DNA of 64,000 nucleotides from an uncultured Eubacteriales bacterium (GCA_900540805.1 UQHL01000009.1:45911-109910); one strand, 5' to 3'; positions 51,904 to 61,365 are shown, numbered from the stretch's first letter. Notes: generated from the letters alone by a model not told the origin. Program-made: numbers and translations.

Positions 51904-53813
51904 CCTTTCCCTCCTTGCAATTTCCACGCCACATAGACGGGAACCGCACTCCAGCCGTGGCACAGGCTTCCCGCGCCCTCGAAATCCGCTTCGCCTTTGA
52001 TTGTCTCCCAAAACGTCGTGGCGCCCCGTTTCAACATATAGCCCCACTTTTCCGAAACGTCCATTGCGATGTAGTCCTCGTAGCCGCCTTCAGAAAAAAG
52101 CACTTCATATTTGAAAATATAACTGCTGACGGTAAGCGGAACCAATTCGTTTTCGTGCGTAAGCTCATAGAGCAGCCTGTTGCGCTCGTTTTTCTCCGCA
52201 ATGCGGGCGTAGAGCGCAAATACCTGGCTGTATTCGCTTAAATTGCTTTTCAAGCCATTTTCGCTGTAGGTATAAAACAAACCGTTTTTGCCGAGAAATA
52301 CGTCGTGCGCTTTACGGCGGGTCTCCTCCGCCAACAGACGGTAGGCTTCCCCGTCCTTTTTCAGAGCTTCCGAAACAAACGCGAAATTTTCGAGCGCGTT
52401 TATAAAAAATGCGTTGACGGGCAAAGAAAACAGTTTTTCGTTATACCTTTGTACGGAAATCTCCGAGGCGTTGTCGAGTCCGTTTTCCCACTCGAAGAAA
52501 TTCCATTCCGCAAGCGAGGGAAGCAATCCGTCGATCCGTGCGGATATATAATGCTCTATCACCGATTTCGTGTTTTCATAAACGTCTTCAAGGACGGACG
52601 CATCCTTTGAAAACTCGTAATACTCCCGCAGCAGGAGCGGATAGATAAGGGAAAACGAGGGAATGGAAAGCTGCGTGGCCGACGGAGAAGTAATCGGAAA
52701 AACGCCTTGCGCCGTCAGGCGGTGCGCCATCGTCCGCAGTGCGCCCGCCGCCATTTCCGTCTCCCCAAAAGCGTAATATCCGCACAGCATCTGCGTTCTG
52801 CTGTCCATCGTATATTGCGCCTGCTCGCGCCAGGGACAGTCCTCATAATGCTCGTGCATGCAACATTCCAGCGTATAGACCGCCGTATCGTAAATTTCGC
52901 GGGGGATTCCGTTTCCCGCATAAGGGACGTGCTCTACGGGATATCTTGCCCCGTAAATGCCCATTTCTTTTACGGTGATATCCGTTCTGTCGAGCTGTAT
53001 GTATCTCAATCCGAAGCGGAGAAAGTAGGCCCGAAAAATGTTTCTTCCCTTTTTCAAGCGAAACCGAACGGAAAAATCGCGGGCGTGAATTTTACGGCGG
53101 ACACCGCCGTCAACGATATGTTCGCCGTAAGAGAGGGTCAATTCCTTTTCGGCGTCGCTTTCCACCTCGAAAAAGAGATATCCGACACATTCACGTCCCG
53201 CGTCGTAAAGTCCGCCGCCCACGTCGCGGAAAGGAATTTTTTCGGAAACGTCCAGCCGTTTTATGGGTCGGGGAACAAAATTCCCTTTTCGATCGCTGAC
53301 GACGCTTTCCGTAAAGCCTTCCCCCCGCCCCGTTTCCGTCCAGCCGTCCGTGCCGTTGAAATCGTAGGCGAACGACATTCCGAGCTGCCCCGTCACCAGC
53401 GGAACGGGCCCCGAACGATACGTCGCGGAGAGACGCGACGACACGTGCGCATCTGAAGCAAGTATAATCTCCCCGCCGCTTTCTATTTCGAAAATAATTC
53501 CTTTTCCGTTTTTGATATGCGACGAAGTATCGTAATTTTTGCTCAGCGCGAGCACGGCAAGGAGATTTTCGCCCTTGACGAGATATCCCGAAATATCGTA
53601 TTCGTCATAAACCTTTCGGTCGGGAAAATCCGGAAATTGATTGAACCCGATAAATCTGCCGTTCAAAAAACAGGCGTAATCGGATTTCGAGCAAATGCGC
53701 AGCGTCGTCTTTCCGTCGGTTCGGGCGGGAAAGGCCGCCGTAAAATCCGCATATTCGTTTACGTCGGAAGCCGGGTGCTTCAGCCATATCCATTGTGCTT
53801 TTTCAAAAACCAT
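51900..53813 (-). CDS. GH78-like alpha-L-rhamnosidase family protein
   Basis: The protein has 637 residues without a signal peptide. The start follows GAGGAC 7 bases after the upstream stop. N-terminal sandwich domains (WIWLKHP, ARTDGKTTLRICSKSDYACFLNG) lead to an alpha/alpha barrel with EDCPWREQAQYTMDSR (324-339). Glu330 takes the place of the acid in the GH78 signature C-P-x-R-D/E. The C-terminal GATTFWETIKGEADFEGAGSLCHGWSAVP is also typical (in shorter pieces GATTFWE and CHGWSA). It probably removes rhamnose or a related sugar from imported oligosaccharides. It is more distant from classical rhamnosidases than the protein at 39786. Confidence 0.85.
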   Translation of the reverse strand: MVFEKAQWIWLKHPASDVNEYADFTAAFPARTDGKTTLRICSKSDYACFLNGRFIGFNQFPDFPDRKVYDEYDISGYLVKGENLLAVLALSKNYDTSSHIKNGKGIIFEIESGGEIILASDAHVSSRLSATYRSGPVPLVTGQLGMSFAYDFNGTDGWTETGRGEGFTESVVSDRKGNFVPRPIKRLDVSEKIPFRDVGGGLYDAGRECVGYLFFEVESDAEKELTLSYGEHIVDGGVRRKIHARDFSVRFRLKKGRNIFRAYFLRFGLRYIQLDRTDITVKEMGIYGARYPVEHVPYAGNGIPREIYDTAVYTLECCMHEHYEDCPWREQAQYTMDSRTQMLCGYYAFGETEMAAGALRTMAHRLTAQGVFPITSPSATQLSIPSFSLIYPLLLREYYEFSKDASVLEDVYENTKSVIEHYISARIDGLLPSLAEWNFFEWENGLDNASEISVQRYNEKLFSLPVNAFFINALENFAFVSEALKKDGEAYRLLAEETRRKAHDVFLGKNGLFYTYSENGLKSNLSEYSQVFALYARIAEKNERNRLLYELTHENELVPLTVSSYIFKYEVLFSEGGYEDYIAMDVSEKWGYMLKRGATTFWETIKGEADFEGAGSLCHGWSAVPVYVAWKLQGGKG

Positions 53814-53820
53814 ATCGTCC

Positions 53821-55428
53821 TCAATAATCGGTAAACGCGGGATTGGCCAGATAGACGGGGTCCGCCGTCGCGCTGTTGACGCTCAGGCCAAACGCCACAT
53901 TTTCAAGATTGTCGCGCTGAATCCTGATCCTGAACGTATAGACCTTATTCACCTTCAAAGGTGCTCCCGTCACGTCCTCTTCGCCCGAATACACCCTGAT
54001 ATCGTCTTCTCCCACCTCGCCTTCGGTAGAGGAGGCAATCCCCTGCGGGCTGTATTTAATCGCGACGCCGCCCGTCCAGATCATAATTTCGCGGAAGCCG
54101 ACGTCGGTGAACATGATGTCCATACGCATATACGAATATTTTCTGTAATTGGAGAAGGTAACGCCCCCGATCGCCACGCGGTCCGCCCATATTGCGTTAT
54201 CCCAGGCGCCGCTCGTGCCCGAGGAGTACGTCACCCAATATTTGTCGAATTCGTCCAGCTCGGCCACGCCGACGTCGAGCCCGCCGCCCGTTTCCGCGAA
54301 AATATAGTTGAGCTCGGGCAGCTCCTGCGCCGGCTCGAAGCCGTAGGCGTCTATAAAGTAATCCTCCGAACAGAGCACCGCGCCGCCGACGTACGCCGTA
54401 GCGGGCGCATTGAAGGCAAAGCCGTATTCATATACTTTCTGCCCGTCTTTTTCAACGCCGTTCCCCGCTTTTTTCAGATTGACGACGACCGTATAGAGAA
54501 CCGCCGCGTCAAAGCTTTTTGCAATTTTTCTTTCCCCGTCGTAAAAGAGAAAGCAGTTGTCCTGCGTCACGAGATTGCTCATGCCTTTCACGGATTTTTT
54601 ATAATTCGCAAGCCACAGGCTGGTTCCCGAGGCGGGAGCTTCCGTAAACTTGAGCTTGAATATCAAACGGTCGTATAACGGCTGATTGCCGTTTTCGTAC
54701 GCGCCCGCCACAAAGATGCGGGAGTCGAAGCCTCCTTCCGTTTGATATTTATAAGCCTTATCCCCGTCGGCAAAGCCGTATTCCGTCTTTTCGGCGCCCA
54801 ATTCGGTCAACGACGAGGCGCCGTGGTTCTGCTCCTCGAAGCGAAGCTCCTCCGCCGCGTTTTTCGTAAACGTCGAGCGCACCGCCACCTCTTTTACAAA
54901 CCGTTGCCCTTTATACCGCGTATAGGCCGAAACTATCGCGTTTCCGCGCGCAAGCGCCGTTATTTTTCCGTCGGCATCTACGGAAACGACGTTCGGCAAA
55001 GAGGATTCCCAAACGATAGCCGTCTGCTTTTCCTCGCCGCTTTCCTTAAAGGTCGCCGTTACGGTTTTGCTCTCCCCGATCTCCAGCGTCAGCTCGCTTT
55101 CGCTCAACGTTAAGGCCCTGCCGACCTTGTTGCGGCGGACGAGCACGTCGCAGGTAACCTTGTTTTCCCCGAGCGTCCCCGTTACCTTCGCGTTCCCTAC
55201 GCGCAAGGTCGTGATTTTCCCGTTCTGCACGAGCACCGTTTTCGAATCGGACGATTCCCATAAAACGTCGTCCTTCTTCGCGCCCTTTACCTTAAACTGA
55301 AGCTCGTATTCCTCGTACATGACAAGCTCGATACTCGTTTCGTCCAGCGTAAGGCTGACCTGTCCGCACGAAGCGAATACGGGCAGCGACAACACGAGGG
55401 CTATAAGGATAGTCAATATTTTTTTCAT
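53821..55428 (-). CDS. Surface lipoprotein with two BIG2-type domains and lectin-like regions
   Basis: The protein has 535 residues with a lipoprotein signal (Cys21 in FASCGQ). GGGAGG precedes the ATG. Two Ig-like BIG2 domains follow (LDETSIELVMYEEYELQFKV; LSESELTLEIGESKTVTATF). The C-terminal ~330 residues hold two beta-rich segments resembling jelly-roll binding domains (DRLIFKLKFTEAPASGTSLW and KYSYMRMDIMFTDVGFREIM). No hydrolase motif is seen. It probably binds glycan at the surface for locus D, since it lies between the permease genes and the GH78-like gene. Confidence 0.78.
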   Translation of the reverse strand: MKKILTILIALVLSLPVFASCGQVSLTLDETSIELVMYEEYELQFKVKGAKKDDVLWESSDSKTVLVQNGKITTLRVGNAKVTGTLGENKVTCDVLVRRNKVGRALTLSESELTLEIGESKTVTATFKESGEEKQTAIVWESSLPNVVSVDADGKITALARGNAIVSAYTRYKGQRFVKEVAVRSTFTKNAAEELRFEEQNHGASSLTELGAEKTEYGFADGDKAYKYQTEGGFDSRIFVAGAYENGNQPLYDRLIFKLKFTEAPASGTSLWLANYKKSVKGMSNLVTQDNCFLFYDGERKIAKSFDAAVLYTVVVNLKKAGNGVEKDGQKVYEYGFAFNAPATAYVGGAVLCSEDYFIDAYGFEPAQELPELNYIFAETGGGLDVGVAELDEFDKYWVTYSSGTSGAWDNAIWADRVAIGGVTFSNYRKYSYMRMDIMFTDVGFREIMIWTGGVAIKYSPQGIASSTEGEVGEDDIRVYSGEEDVTGAPLKVNKVYTFRIRIQRDNLENVAFGLSVNSATADPVYLANPAFTDY

Positions 55429-55446
55429 CTCGTTTTCCTCCCGATA

Positions 55447-56337
55447 TTATTCTTTGATTCCGCCCATAGAAATGTTTCCCATGATCCGATCGTGGAAGCA
55501 AAGGAACAAAACGAGTACGGGAACGGCAAGGATACAGCACCCCGCAAGCTTCATGGGCGTGCTCGATATGGCGGGTTTATAGGATTGGCTGTATTCGTAC
55601 AGCCCGAACGCCAGAGTCTTGATATTCGGCATAAACTGCATCGTCATATAATAATCGTTCCAAAGATCGATAAACTTGATCAGCATGATCGTCAGAAACG
55701 TATTGCGCGCCAGAGGAAACATAATCCTGACCATGACGGTAAAATTATTTGCCCCATCGACATACGCCGCTTCCGAATAATCTTTGGGCATCGCTTTGAA
55801 CATGCCGTAAAAAATCAGAAAGTGCATGCCGAGAAATCCCGATTTGAGAATCCACATTCCGATCATAGAGTCGTAGATTCCCAACGCTTTGGTGATCTGT
55901 ATTTCAGAAGGCAGGCTTCCGACGATGGGCAGAACCATAGTCACGATCACGATGCCGTAGATGAGTTTTCCGCATTTGAAGTCGAAACGAGACGAAGCAT
56001 AGGCCATCACGCAGGTAACCAGCGTCCCCAGAAACGACGAACCGACGGCGAACAACAGCGAGTTTACCAGCATTTCCCCTATCTGCACCATCCGCGGGCC
56101 GTTTTTATCGATTATTTGGGAGGCGTAGTATTCCGCCGCCGTCTTATAGTTGGAAAACAGCCACTTTTTCGGCAGGCCGAAAGGATTGTCGATATAGTCC
56201 AGCTTCCCTTTCAGCGACGTCATCAGCGCCCAGCCCAACGGCACGAGCAGCGATACGACGTACAGCAGAAGCAACAGGAGAATGAGTAAAGACAAAACGG
56301 AAAATCCGCGCTTGCGGGCTTTTATATTTTTTTCCAT
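55447..56337 (-). CDS. Sugar ABC transporter permease, MalG type (locus D)
   Basis: The protein has 296 residues. Six helices are predicted, the first being VLSLLILLLLLLYVVSLLV. The EAA loop is YSEAAYVDGANNFTVMV, and the protein ends in HDRIMGNISMGGIKE. It starts one base after the stop of its MalF-type partner. It aligns along its length with the permease at 6950, showing that the locus A and D importers share a recent ancestor. Confidence 0.94.
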   Translation of the reverse strand: MEKNIKARKRGFSVLSLLILLLLLLYVVSLLVPLGWALMTSLKGKLDYIDNPFGLPKKWLFSNYKTAAEYYASQIIDKNGPRMVQIGEMLVNSLLFAVGSSFLGTLVTCVMAYASSRFDFKCGKLIYGIVIVTMVLPIVGSLPSEIQITKALGIYDSMIGMWILKSGFLGMHFLIFYGMFKAMPKDYSEAAYVDGANNFTVMVRIMFPLARNTFLTIMLIKFIDLWNDYYMTMQFMPNIKTLAFGLYEYSQSYKPAISSTPMKLAGCCILAVPVLVLFLCFHDRIMGNISMGGIKE

Positions 56338-56338
56338 A

Positions 56339-57271
56339 TCAATACTCCGTACTCGGGCCGAATTTTTTCGTCAGCCAGTTAAATAGATAAACGATGGGAA
56401 CCGTAACGAAGGTCAGCAGCAGACCGAACGCCGCAAGCTGCGGCAATCCCGCGTCGGACGTACCGAGAGAAATACGCACCGTCTCTTTGTAAAGGTAGTA
56501 CCCGACGGTAAAAAACGATTCTTCCGCGCCCGTCCCGAAAAAGGAAACCAAGCTTGCCTGATTGATGAAAATACCGCCGATGGAAACGACCAATAAAGTT
56601 TGTATCGTCCCGAAAACAGAAGGCAGCGTGATGTAAAAAAACTCCGAAAAAAACGTTGCGCCGTCCAGCTGCGCCGCTTCCGAAACGGAATCGGAAATAT
56701 TGTTCATCGCGCCCAGATACAATAAAAGATTTACCCCGAAGCCGATCCAGACGTTGTAGAAAATAATCGTACCCATCGTCGTGGACGGGTTTTGGATAAG
56801 CCCCTGTATCTCTTTGTGGAAAATCGTACCGACCAGGGCGGGAACCGCGTTTTCAGCAAACTGCTTAAACATTGTGGCCATAGCGATCGCGGGGATAATG
56901 CTGGGCATAAACAACAAAACCTTGAACACTTTCGTCATCCGCGTCGTCTTTTTATAAATGTAATAGGAAAAGAAAAGCGCCAAAACCGTTGAAACCGTCG
57001 TCCCGACAAAAAAGACCAACAGCGAATTTTTTAAGGCGTACTTATACAGCGTAAGCGTCTTGAAATCGGAAAATAAATTTTTGAAATTTTGTAATCCCAC
57101 CCATTGATATCCGCTTTCGGAATCATAGCTTTTGAACGCCAATAAAATGGAATTGAAGTTGACACAGATATAAAATATAAAGAAATGCAACAGCGGAAGC
57201 GCCACGAGACAGGCAAAAAAGATCATATCGCGGGTGCGCCGTTTCGCCAGACGGGTATTTGTCGCCGACAT
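56339..57271 (-). CDS. Sugar ABC transporter permease, MalF type (locus D)
   Basis: The protein has 310 residues with six predicted helices, starting at MIFFACLVALPLLHFFIFYI. The EAA motif is VSEAAQLDGATFFSEFF. AAGGAG stands before the ATG. It pairs with the permease at 55447 and the binding protein encoded 21 bases upstream. No ATP-binding subunit is encoded in the locus. Confidence 0.94.
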   Translation of the reverse strand: MSATNTRLAKRRTRDMIFFACLVALPLLHFFIFYICVNFNSILLAFKSYDSESGYQWVGLQNFKNLFSDFKTLTLYKYALKNSLLVFFVGTTVSTVLALFFSYYIYKKTTRMTKVFKVLLFMPSIIPAIAMATMFKQFAENAVPALVGTIFHKEIQGLIQNPSTTMGTIIFYNVWIGFGVNLLLYLGAMNNISDSVSEAAQLDGATFFSEFFYITLPSVFGTIQTLLVVSIGGIFINQASLVSFFGTGAEESFFTVGYYLYKETVRISLGTSDAGLPQLAAFGLLLTFVTVPIVYLFNWLTKKFGPSTEY

Positions 57272-57292
57272 ACCGTTCTCCTTTTTTCGATA

Positions 57293-58975
57293 TTAAATAT
57301 CAGTGAATTTTTTCAGCCAGGCATCTTCGCTCCAATAGTTCTGCAAGCCGTTGAAATAGTCCTTTGCCGACACGCCGTTATTGATCATCGCAAAAGAGGG
57401 ATACGTATAAGTGGAGCCCCCGATTTTCGACAGCCAGAGATTGGGCGAATACCAAAGCTCGGTGGAATAATTCTGCATGATCCTGCTCTTGCTGTACATG
57501 GTGGCCGTCACGGCGTTCTGCGTGAGATCGTACATATTCTTGCCCCAGGGCGTCAGCGTGGAATAGGCGTCTCCAAGGTCGAAATTGATGGGCATACAGA
57601 TGCTGTTGATTTGCAGATATTCGAGGCAGGATTCGTCCGTGAACATAAACTGAACGAAGCTTTTTGCCAAATCCCTCTTGTACTCCTCGATATTTCCGTT
57701 GACAAACCCGTCTCCGACGCACCTTTCGAGGAAGGTATAAGGTTCGCCCACCTTATCTACCGTAGCTTTGGGCAAAGGCAGCATTCCGAACCGCCTCTGC
57801 TCCATAGAATCCTTGTCGCCGTGTTCCGCCGCCATATCGAGGAAGGTGCCGCGCGCCTCGGCCTCCCACCAATTTCCCTCTACCAGCATCGCCGTGCGTT
57901 TGCGGCTTTTCGAATACTTCGACGTAAGATAAACGTCCTGCGCGTCCGTATGCGCAAACGCGGTGTTCGTCGCGTCGCTTGCGTTATAATATTCGGGCTT
58001 GGAAACCAGCCTTTCCAAAAATTTCAGGGCATAGTATCTGCCTTCCTGTCGGTACAGCTTATATCCGTTTCTCGCGTTTATCGTCTCCGCCGCGCCGAGT
58101 ACGGGAGTATCGCCGTTGAGAGAGGCGACCAGGGTATCCGCCACGCCCTCGTAATTGTAATTGAGCTCGGTCTGTTCCTTGCCGTCGTTATCGGCGGCGA
58201 TCGCGGTCAACAGACTGCTCATATATTCCTGAACGGTGCCGCCCCACATCACGGGCGTCATGTCGAGGGAAACGATCTTATCGCAAAGCTCGAAAAACTC
58301 GTCAAACGTCGCGGGCAGGCCGTTGTCGTACTCCGTCTCAAGCTTTCCGTCGGGCCCCGCCGAACGGACATCGGAAACCGATTTGACAAACCCTCCGTCC
58401 TTTGCAAAATAGAGATTTTCTTCCTCGAACAGCTCTATATCGTAAACCAGGCCGTAAAACGACGTAGCTCCGGGAAAGCCGTAATATTTATTGTCTTCGT
58501 CGTTGAGATAATAGTATTTGAGGTCGCTGCGGATCTTATCCTTCGGTTTGATATCGGGTTGCGAGGGGTCCGTCTCCCCCGTTACGAAATCATAATTGAG
58601 AGGCTTATTATAAACGTCGCTGATATCCGCGAGCAGTCCCTTTTTCGCCAGATAATTGGCGCTGGCCGCGGTGCCGATAAACACCTCCTCCTCCAAATCC
58701 GCGATCGTATCCGCCATCGTATTGGAATAAGCGGACGGAGTAACGATTACCTCCACCCCCGTTTTTCCCGCCTGAAAAGAGTGCTCCGCATATTTTTCCT
58801 CAAAGCGCTTCGCCAGGGAATACACGCTGTCCGTGCCGAGTCCGCCGTCATATACCCCGACGTAAAGCTGGGTTTTCGTCTCGTCTATCCCCCGTTTTCC
58901 GTCGCCGCAGCCCGCAAGAGCCAAGGGTAGAGCAAGAACCGCTGTCAGCGCGATAGAAAAAATTCTTTTTTTCAT
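57293..58975 (-). CDS. Extracellular sugar-binding lipoprotein of ABC transporter (locus D)
   Basis: The protein has 560 residues. The start at 58975 is chosen because AAGGAG lies 9 bases upstream; an ATG at 58996 overlaps the previous stop and lacks a ribosome site. The lipoprotein signal ends at Cys23 (LAGCGD). The mature part opens with LYVGVYDGGLGTDSV and contains EGNWWEAEARG and TPWGKNMYDL, matching the large binding protein of locus A. It captures the locus D oligosaccharide, which the neighbouring genes suggest contains rhamnose and perhaps uronic acid. Confidence 0.92.
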   Translation of the reverse strand: MKKRIFSIALTAVLALPLALAGCGDGKRGIDETKTQLYVGVYDGGLGTDSVYSLAKRFEEKYAEHSFQAGKTGVEVIVTPSAYSNTMADTIADLEEEVFIGTAASANYLAKKGLLADISDVYNKPLNYDFVTGETDPSQPDIKPKDKIRSDLKYYYLNDEDNKYYGFPGATSFYGLVYDIELFEEENLYFAKDGGFVKSVSDVRSAGPDGKLETEYDNGLPATFDEFFELCDKIVSLDMTPVMWGGTVQEYMSSLLTAIAADNDGKEQTELNYNYEGVADTLVASLNGDTPVLGAAETINARNGYKLYRQEGRYYALKFLERLVSKPEYYNASDATNTAFAHTDAQDVYLTSKYSKSRKRTAMLVEGNWWEAEARGTFLDMAAEHGDKDSMEQRRFGMLPLPKATVDKVGEPYTFLERCVGDGFVNGNIEEYKRDLAKSFVQFMFTDESCLEYLQINSICMPINFDLGDAYSTLTPWGKNMYDLTQNAVTATMYSKSRIMQNYSTELWYSPNLWLSKIGGSTYTYPSFAMINNGVSAKDYFNGLQNYWSEDAWLKKFTDI

Positions 58976-58995
58976 CTTTTTTATCTCCTTTTTCA

Positions 58996-60327
58996 TTATA
59001 ACTGAATAAATACGGCGTCGCCGCGGTCAATTTTCAGCGTCAGCTTATTGTCTTTGACCTCAAGCGTAGTTTTCTCGCCGCCGATATACGCGATTACGCT
59101 CTTTGTCTTGCCCGACATGTTCAACGTAATTTCCACGTCGTCGCGCGGCGTGGTCGGCGAAATCAAAACGCTCTTTTTTCCCGTATCCTTATCGCTGAAA
59201 CACCCGATCACATAGCGGTTGCCCTCCACGCTTTCGATCTTTCCGAATTTCGTCAGCGGCGTGGAATAAATATCGTATCCGTCGCGCCTGTAATCGTTGA
59301 TCATCACCCCGACGGCGTCGCTGTTTAACAGCAAGTCGCCATAAGACGCAAACTCGGCGTTTACTTCCTTGACGTAATCGTACCTCTCGGTAGGCTTTCC
59401 GCCGCGCGTCACCATCGCTTCCCCGTAAGAATCCTGCGACGGCGTCCAATAACAGAAATATTGCAGCCCCTTCGCGCCGAACGCAAGGTTGGAAAACACC
59501 TGCCAGCGCAGTTCCTCCCGCGTCGGTTCGCGGCGGTTTGGCTCGGACGCATGCTGATAACCGAGCGTCGCCACAAACGTCCAGAGCGGAATTCCGTTTT
59601 CCAGCGTCTTTGCGCGAAGCAGATCGAGGTTGTAATAAAAATCTTCCATTTCCGCCCGATAGCCTTCCTGTGTGGGATCGTAATCGATCAACGGGTAACT
59701 GTCGTACGAATAAAAGGCGGGAGAGGTTTTATCTATCCAGGTATCCACGTAGTCCTCGTAACGCGAGCTGCCCGTTCCCGCAAGGGCGTAATAGGGAAGC
59801 ATATTTACATAGCACAGTTTGTCCGAGTGCCGCTTTTTATACTCGGTGATATACTCCTTTAACGTATCGAAATAGCTCACGGAAGGCTCGTCGATAAAAA
59901 GCTGTCCCGCGTATGCCGGATGACCGGCAAATTTATCGATCTGTTCCATCGCCGAGGAGATGAGTTCCGCCTCGGGGTTTTCCTTATAGCTCTTTATGCT
60001 CTCCTCGATGGAAAGGCTGCTGTATAAGTACTTTAAGCCGTATTTCTGACAGCAGTCGAGCACCGTCTTTACTTCCTCGTCGGTATCTTCGGAATATCCG
60101 AAGCCGTTTACGACGTTTATACCGCTTTCGGAAATGAGCCTGAACGCATCTTCCGTCCGATAGCCGTCGGGAGGCGTAACCCACATACCGACAGGGATTT
60201 TACCCATGCCGAGTACGTCGTAAACGGCATTCGAGCCTATGGGGTTATCCGTCTCCTCCGCGGTCGAACAGGAACACAAGCTAAAAAGCATCAATGCCGC
60301 CGTCAGCTTTGCCAGCAATTTATTCAT
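58996..60327 (-). CDS. TIM-barrel glycosidase-like lipoprotein
   Basis: The protein has 443 residues. The start at 60327 follows TGGAGG, and a lipoprotein signal ends at Cys18 or Cys20 (LCSCST). The barrel shows KIPVGMWVTPPDGYRTEDAF, GQLFIDEPSVSY (with a conserved acidic pair), YVNMLPYYAL, GIPLWTFVATLGYQ and GAKGLQYFCYW. The same segments occur in the longer protein at 49897 (MDEP, YVNLFPDY, GIKGLTWFTY). The end is a small beta domain. It is the first gene of the locus D operon, under the promoter at 60378-60406. It probably acts on glycan outside the cell. I could not assign a GH family. Confidence 0.8.
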   Translation of the reverse strand: MNKLLAKLTAALMLFSLCSCSTAEETDNPIGSNAVYDVLGMGKIPVGMWVTPPDGYRTEDAFRLISESGINVVNGFGYSEDTDEEVKTVLDCCQKYGLKYLYSSLSIEESIKSYKENPEAELISSAMEQIDKFAGHPAYAGQLFIDEPSVSYFDTLKEYITEYKKRHSDKLCYVNMLPYYALAGTGSSRYEDYVDTWIDKTSPAFYSYDSYPLIDYDPTQEGYRAEMEDFYYNLDLLRAKTLENGIPLWTFVATLGYQHASEPNRREPTREELRWQVFSNLAFGAKGLQYFCYWTPSQDSYGEAMVTRGGKPTERYDYVKEVNAEFASYGDLLLNSDAVGVMINDYRRDGYDIYSTPLTKFGKIESVEGNRYVIGCFSDKDTGKKSVLISPTTPRDDVEITLNMSGKTKSVIAYIGGEKTTLEVKDNKLTLKIDRGDAVFIQL

Positions 60328-60377
60328 ATTTTCCTCCAAAACAAAAATCTCTGAACTATCTGTGCCTTTATATTTAT

Positions 60378-60406
60378 ATTGTACCTTTATCCCCTTTACT
60401 GCGCAA
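60378..60406 (-). promoter_or_regulatory. Promoter of the locus D operon
   Basis: TTGCGC (60401-60406) and TACAAT (60378-60383) are 17 bases apart. The imperfect -35 box fits activation by the divergent AraC regulator. Confidence 0.65.
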
Positions 60407-60486
60407 CCCTTTTTTTTAATTACAAACACCGTTTTTTTATATTTTCCCCGTTTAACGGCCATTTTGGTATTCTTTTTTCAATAAAC

Positions 60487-60515
60487 TTGACTTTAGACGA
60501 AAAGTGATATAAAAT
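60487..60515 (+). promoter_or_regulatory. Promoter of the locus D AraC regulator gene
   Basis: TTGACT (60487-60492) and TAAAAT (60510-60515) are 17 bases apart. The expected start of RNA is at or next to the ATG at 60522. Confidence 0.78.
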
Positions 60516-60521
60516 AGTGGT

Positions 60522-61358
60522 ATGATAAATTTATTGGACGAAGACATCATTTCCCCCAACCCTTTTACCAGGCTGAATATTTATTGTCCCGACCAACCGG
60601 CTCACCGCCACACGTTTTTCGAATTTGTGCTGGTGCTCAACGGCAATTGCAGACATTCGCTCAACGGCTCGGCGATGGAGCTTCTTAAACAAGGTACCTT
60701 GCTGCTGATCCGTCCCAACGAATATCATAAAATCGGCTTCTCCGGTAAAGACTGTATTTATCGGGACTATTTCTGCACGGTCAATGAAATGAAAAAAATC
60801 TGTTCCGCGATCGGCGAGGGATTTTATGAGGAATTGATGAACAGGAAAGAGCCTTTCAAAACCACGCTGACGGTCAACGGCTTTAACAGCCTTACCGATA
60901 AATCGGCCATTTTCAACAATGTAAATTATACAAATAAAGAACCGCTGCGCAATCTTTCTCAATTGCACAAAACGATTATCGCCGAGCTTTTGAGCAAGTT
61001 CATCGAAGAAAAAATAACCGGAAACACTTCGGTCCCCGATTGGCTGAACGATCTCTATCTGCACCTTACCTATTTCGATTACATCAATTTATCCGTGGAA
61101 GAAATCGTCGCCAAAACGGGCTATACGCACGGATATGTTTCTCAAATGTTCCGTAAGTATTTCAGCACCTCCATCATCAGCTATCATAATAAAAACAAAG
61201 TGATCTACTCCTGCAAACTGTTGGGCAATATGAAAATTATAGATATCGCTTCCATGTTGGGCTGGGAAAACCCGAAAAATTACGCCATCGAATTCAAAAA
61301 AGTTTTCAACTGCTCCCCGACGCGGTATATAAAGCAGATGAAAAGCAATTATAAATAA
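60522..61358 (+). CDS. AraC-family transcriptional regulator (locus D)
   Basis: The protein has 278 residues. An N-terminal cupin-like sensor (AHRHTFFEFVLVLNGNC, LLLIRPNEYHKIGF) is followed by two helix-turn-helix motifs (LSVEEIVAKTGYTHGYVSQMF; KIIDIASMLGWENPKNYAIEF). It is divergent from the locus D operon and should regulate it in answer to a sugar. The -10 box ends only 6 bases before the ATG and no ribosome site is visible, so the mRNA may be leaderless. Confidence 0.92.
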   Translation: MINLLDEDIISPNPFTRLNIYCPDQPAHRHTFFEFVLVLNGNCRHSLNGSAMELLKQGTLLLIRPNEYHKIGFSGKDCIYRDYFCTVNEMKKICSAIGEGFYEELMNRKEPFKTTLTVNGFNSLTDKSAIFNNVNYTNKEPLRNLSQLHKTIIAELLSKFIEEKITGNTSVPDWLNDLYLHLTYFDYINLSVEEIVAKTGYTHGYVSQMFRKYFSTSIISYHNKNKVIYSCKLLGNMKIIDIASMLGWENPKNYAIEFKKVFNCSPTRYIKQMKSNYK

Positions 61359-61365
61359 TTTTTTT
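61347..61365 (+). terminator. Weak AT-only terminator overlapping the AraC stop codon
   Basis: AATTAT-AA-ATAATT is followed by a run of T. The stem has no G-C pairs, so efficiency is doubtful. Confidence 0.35.

Noticed and set aside
57185..58930. Plus-strand open frame of about 580 codons
   Set aside because: It mirrors the locus D binding protein and crosses the start of the neighbouring permease gene. No ribosome site and no protein family were seen.
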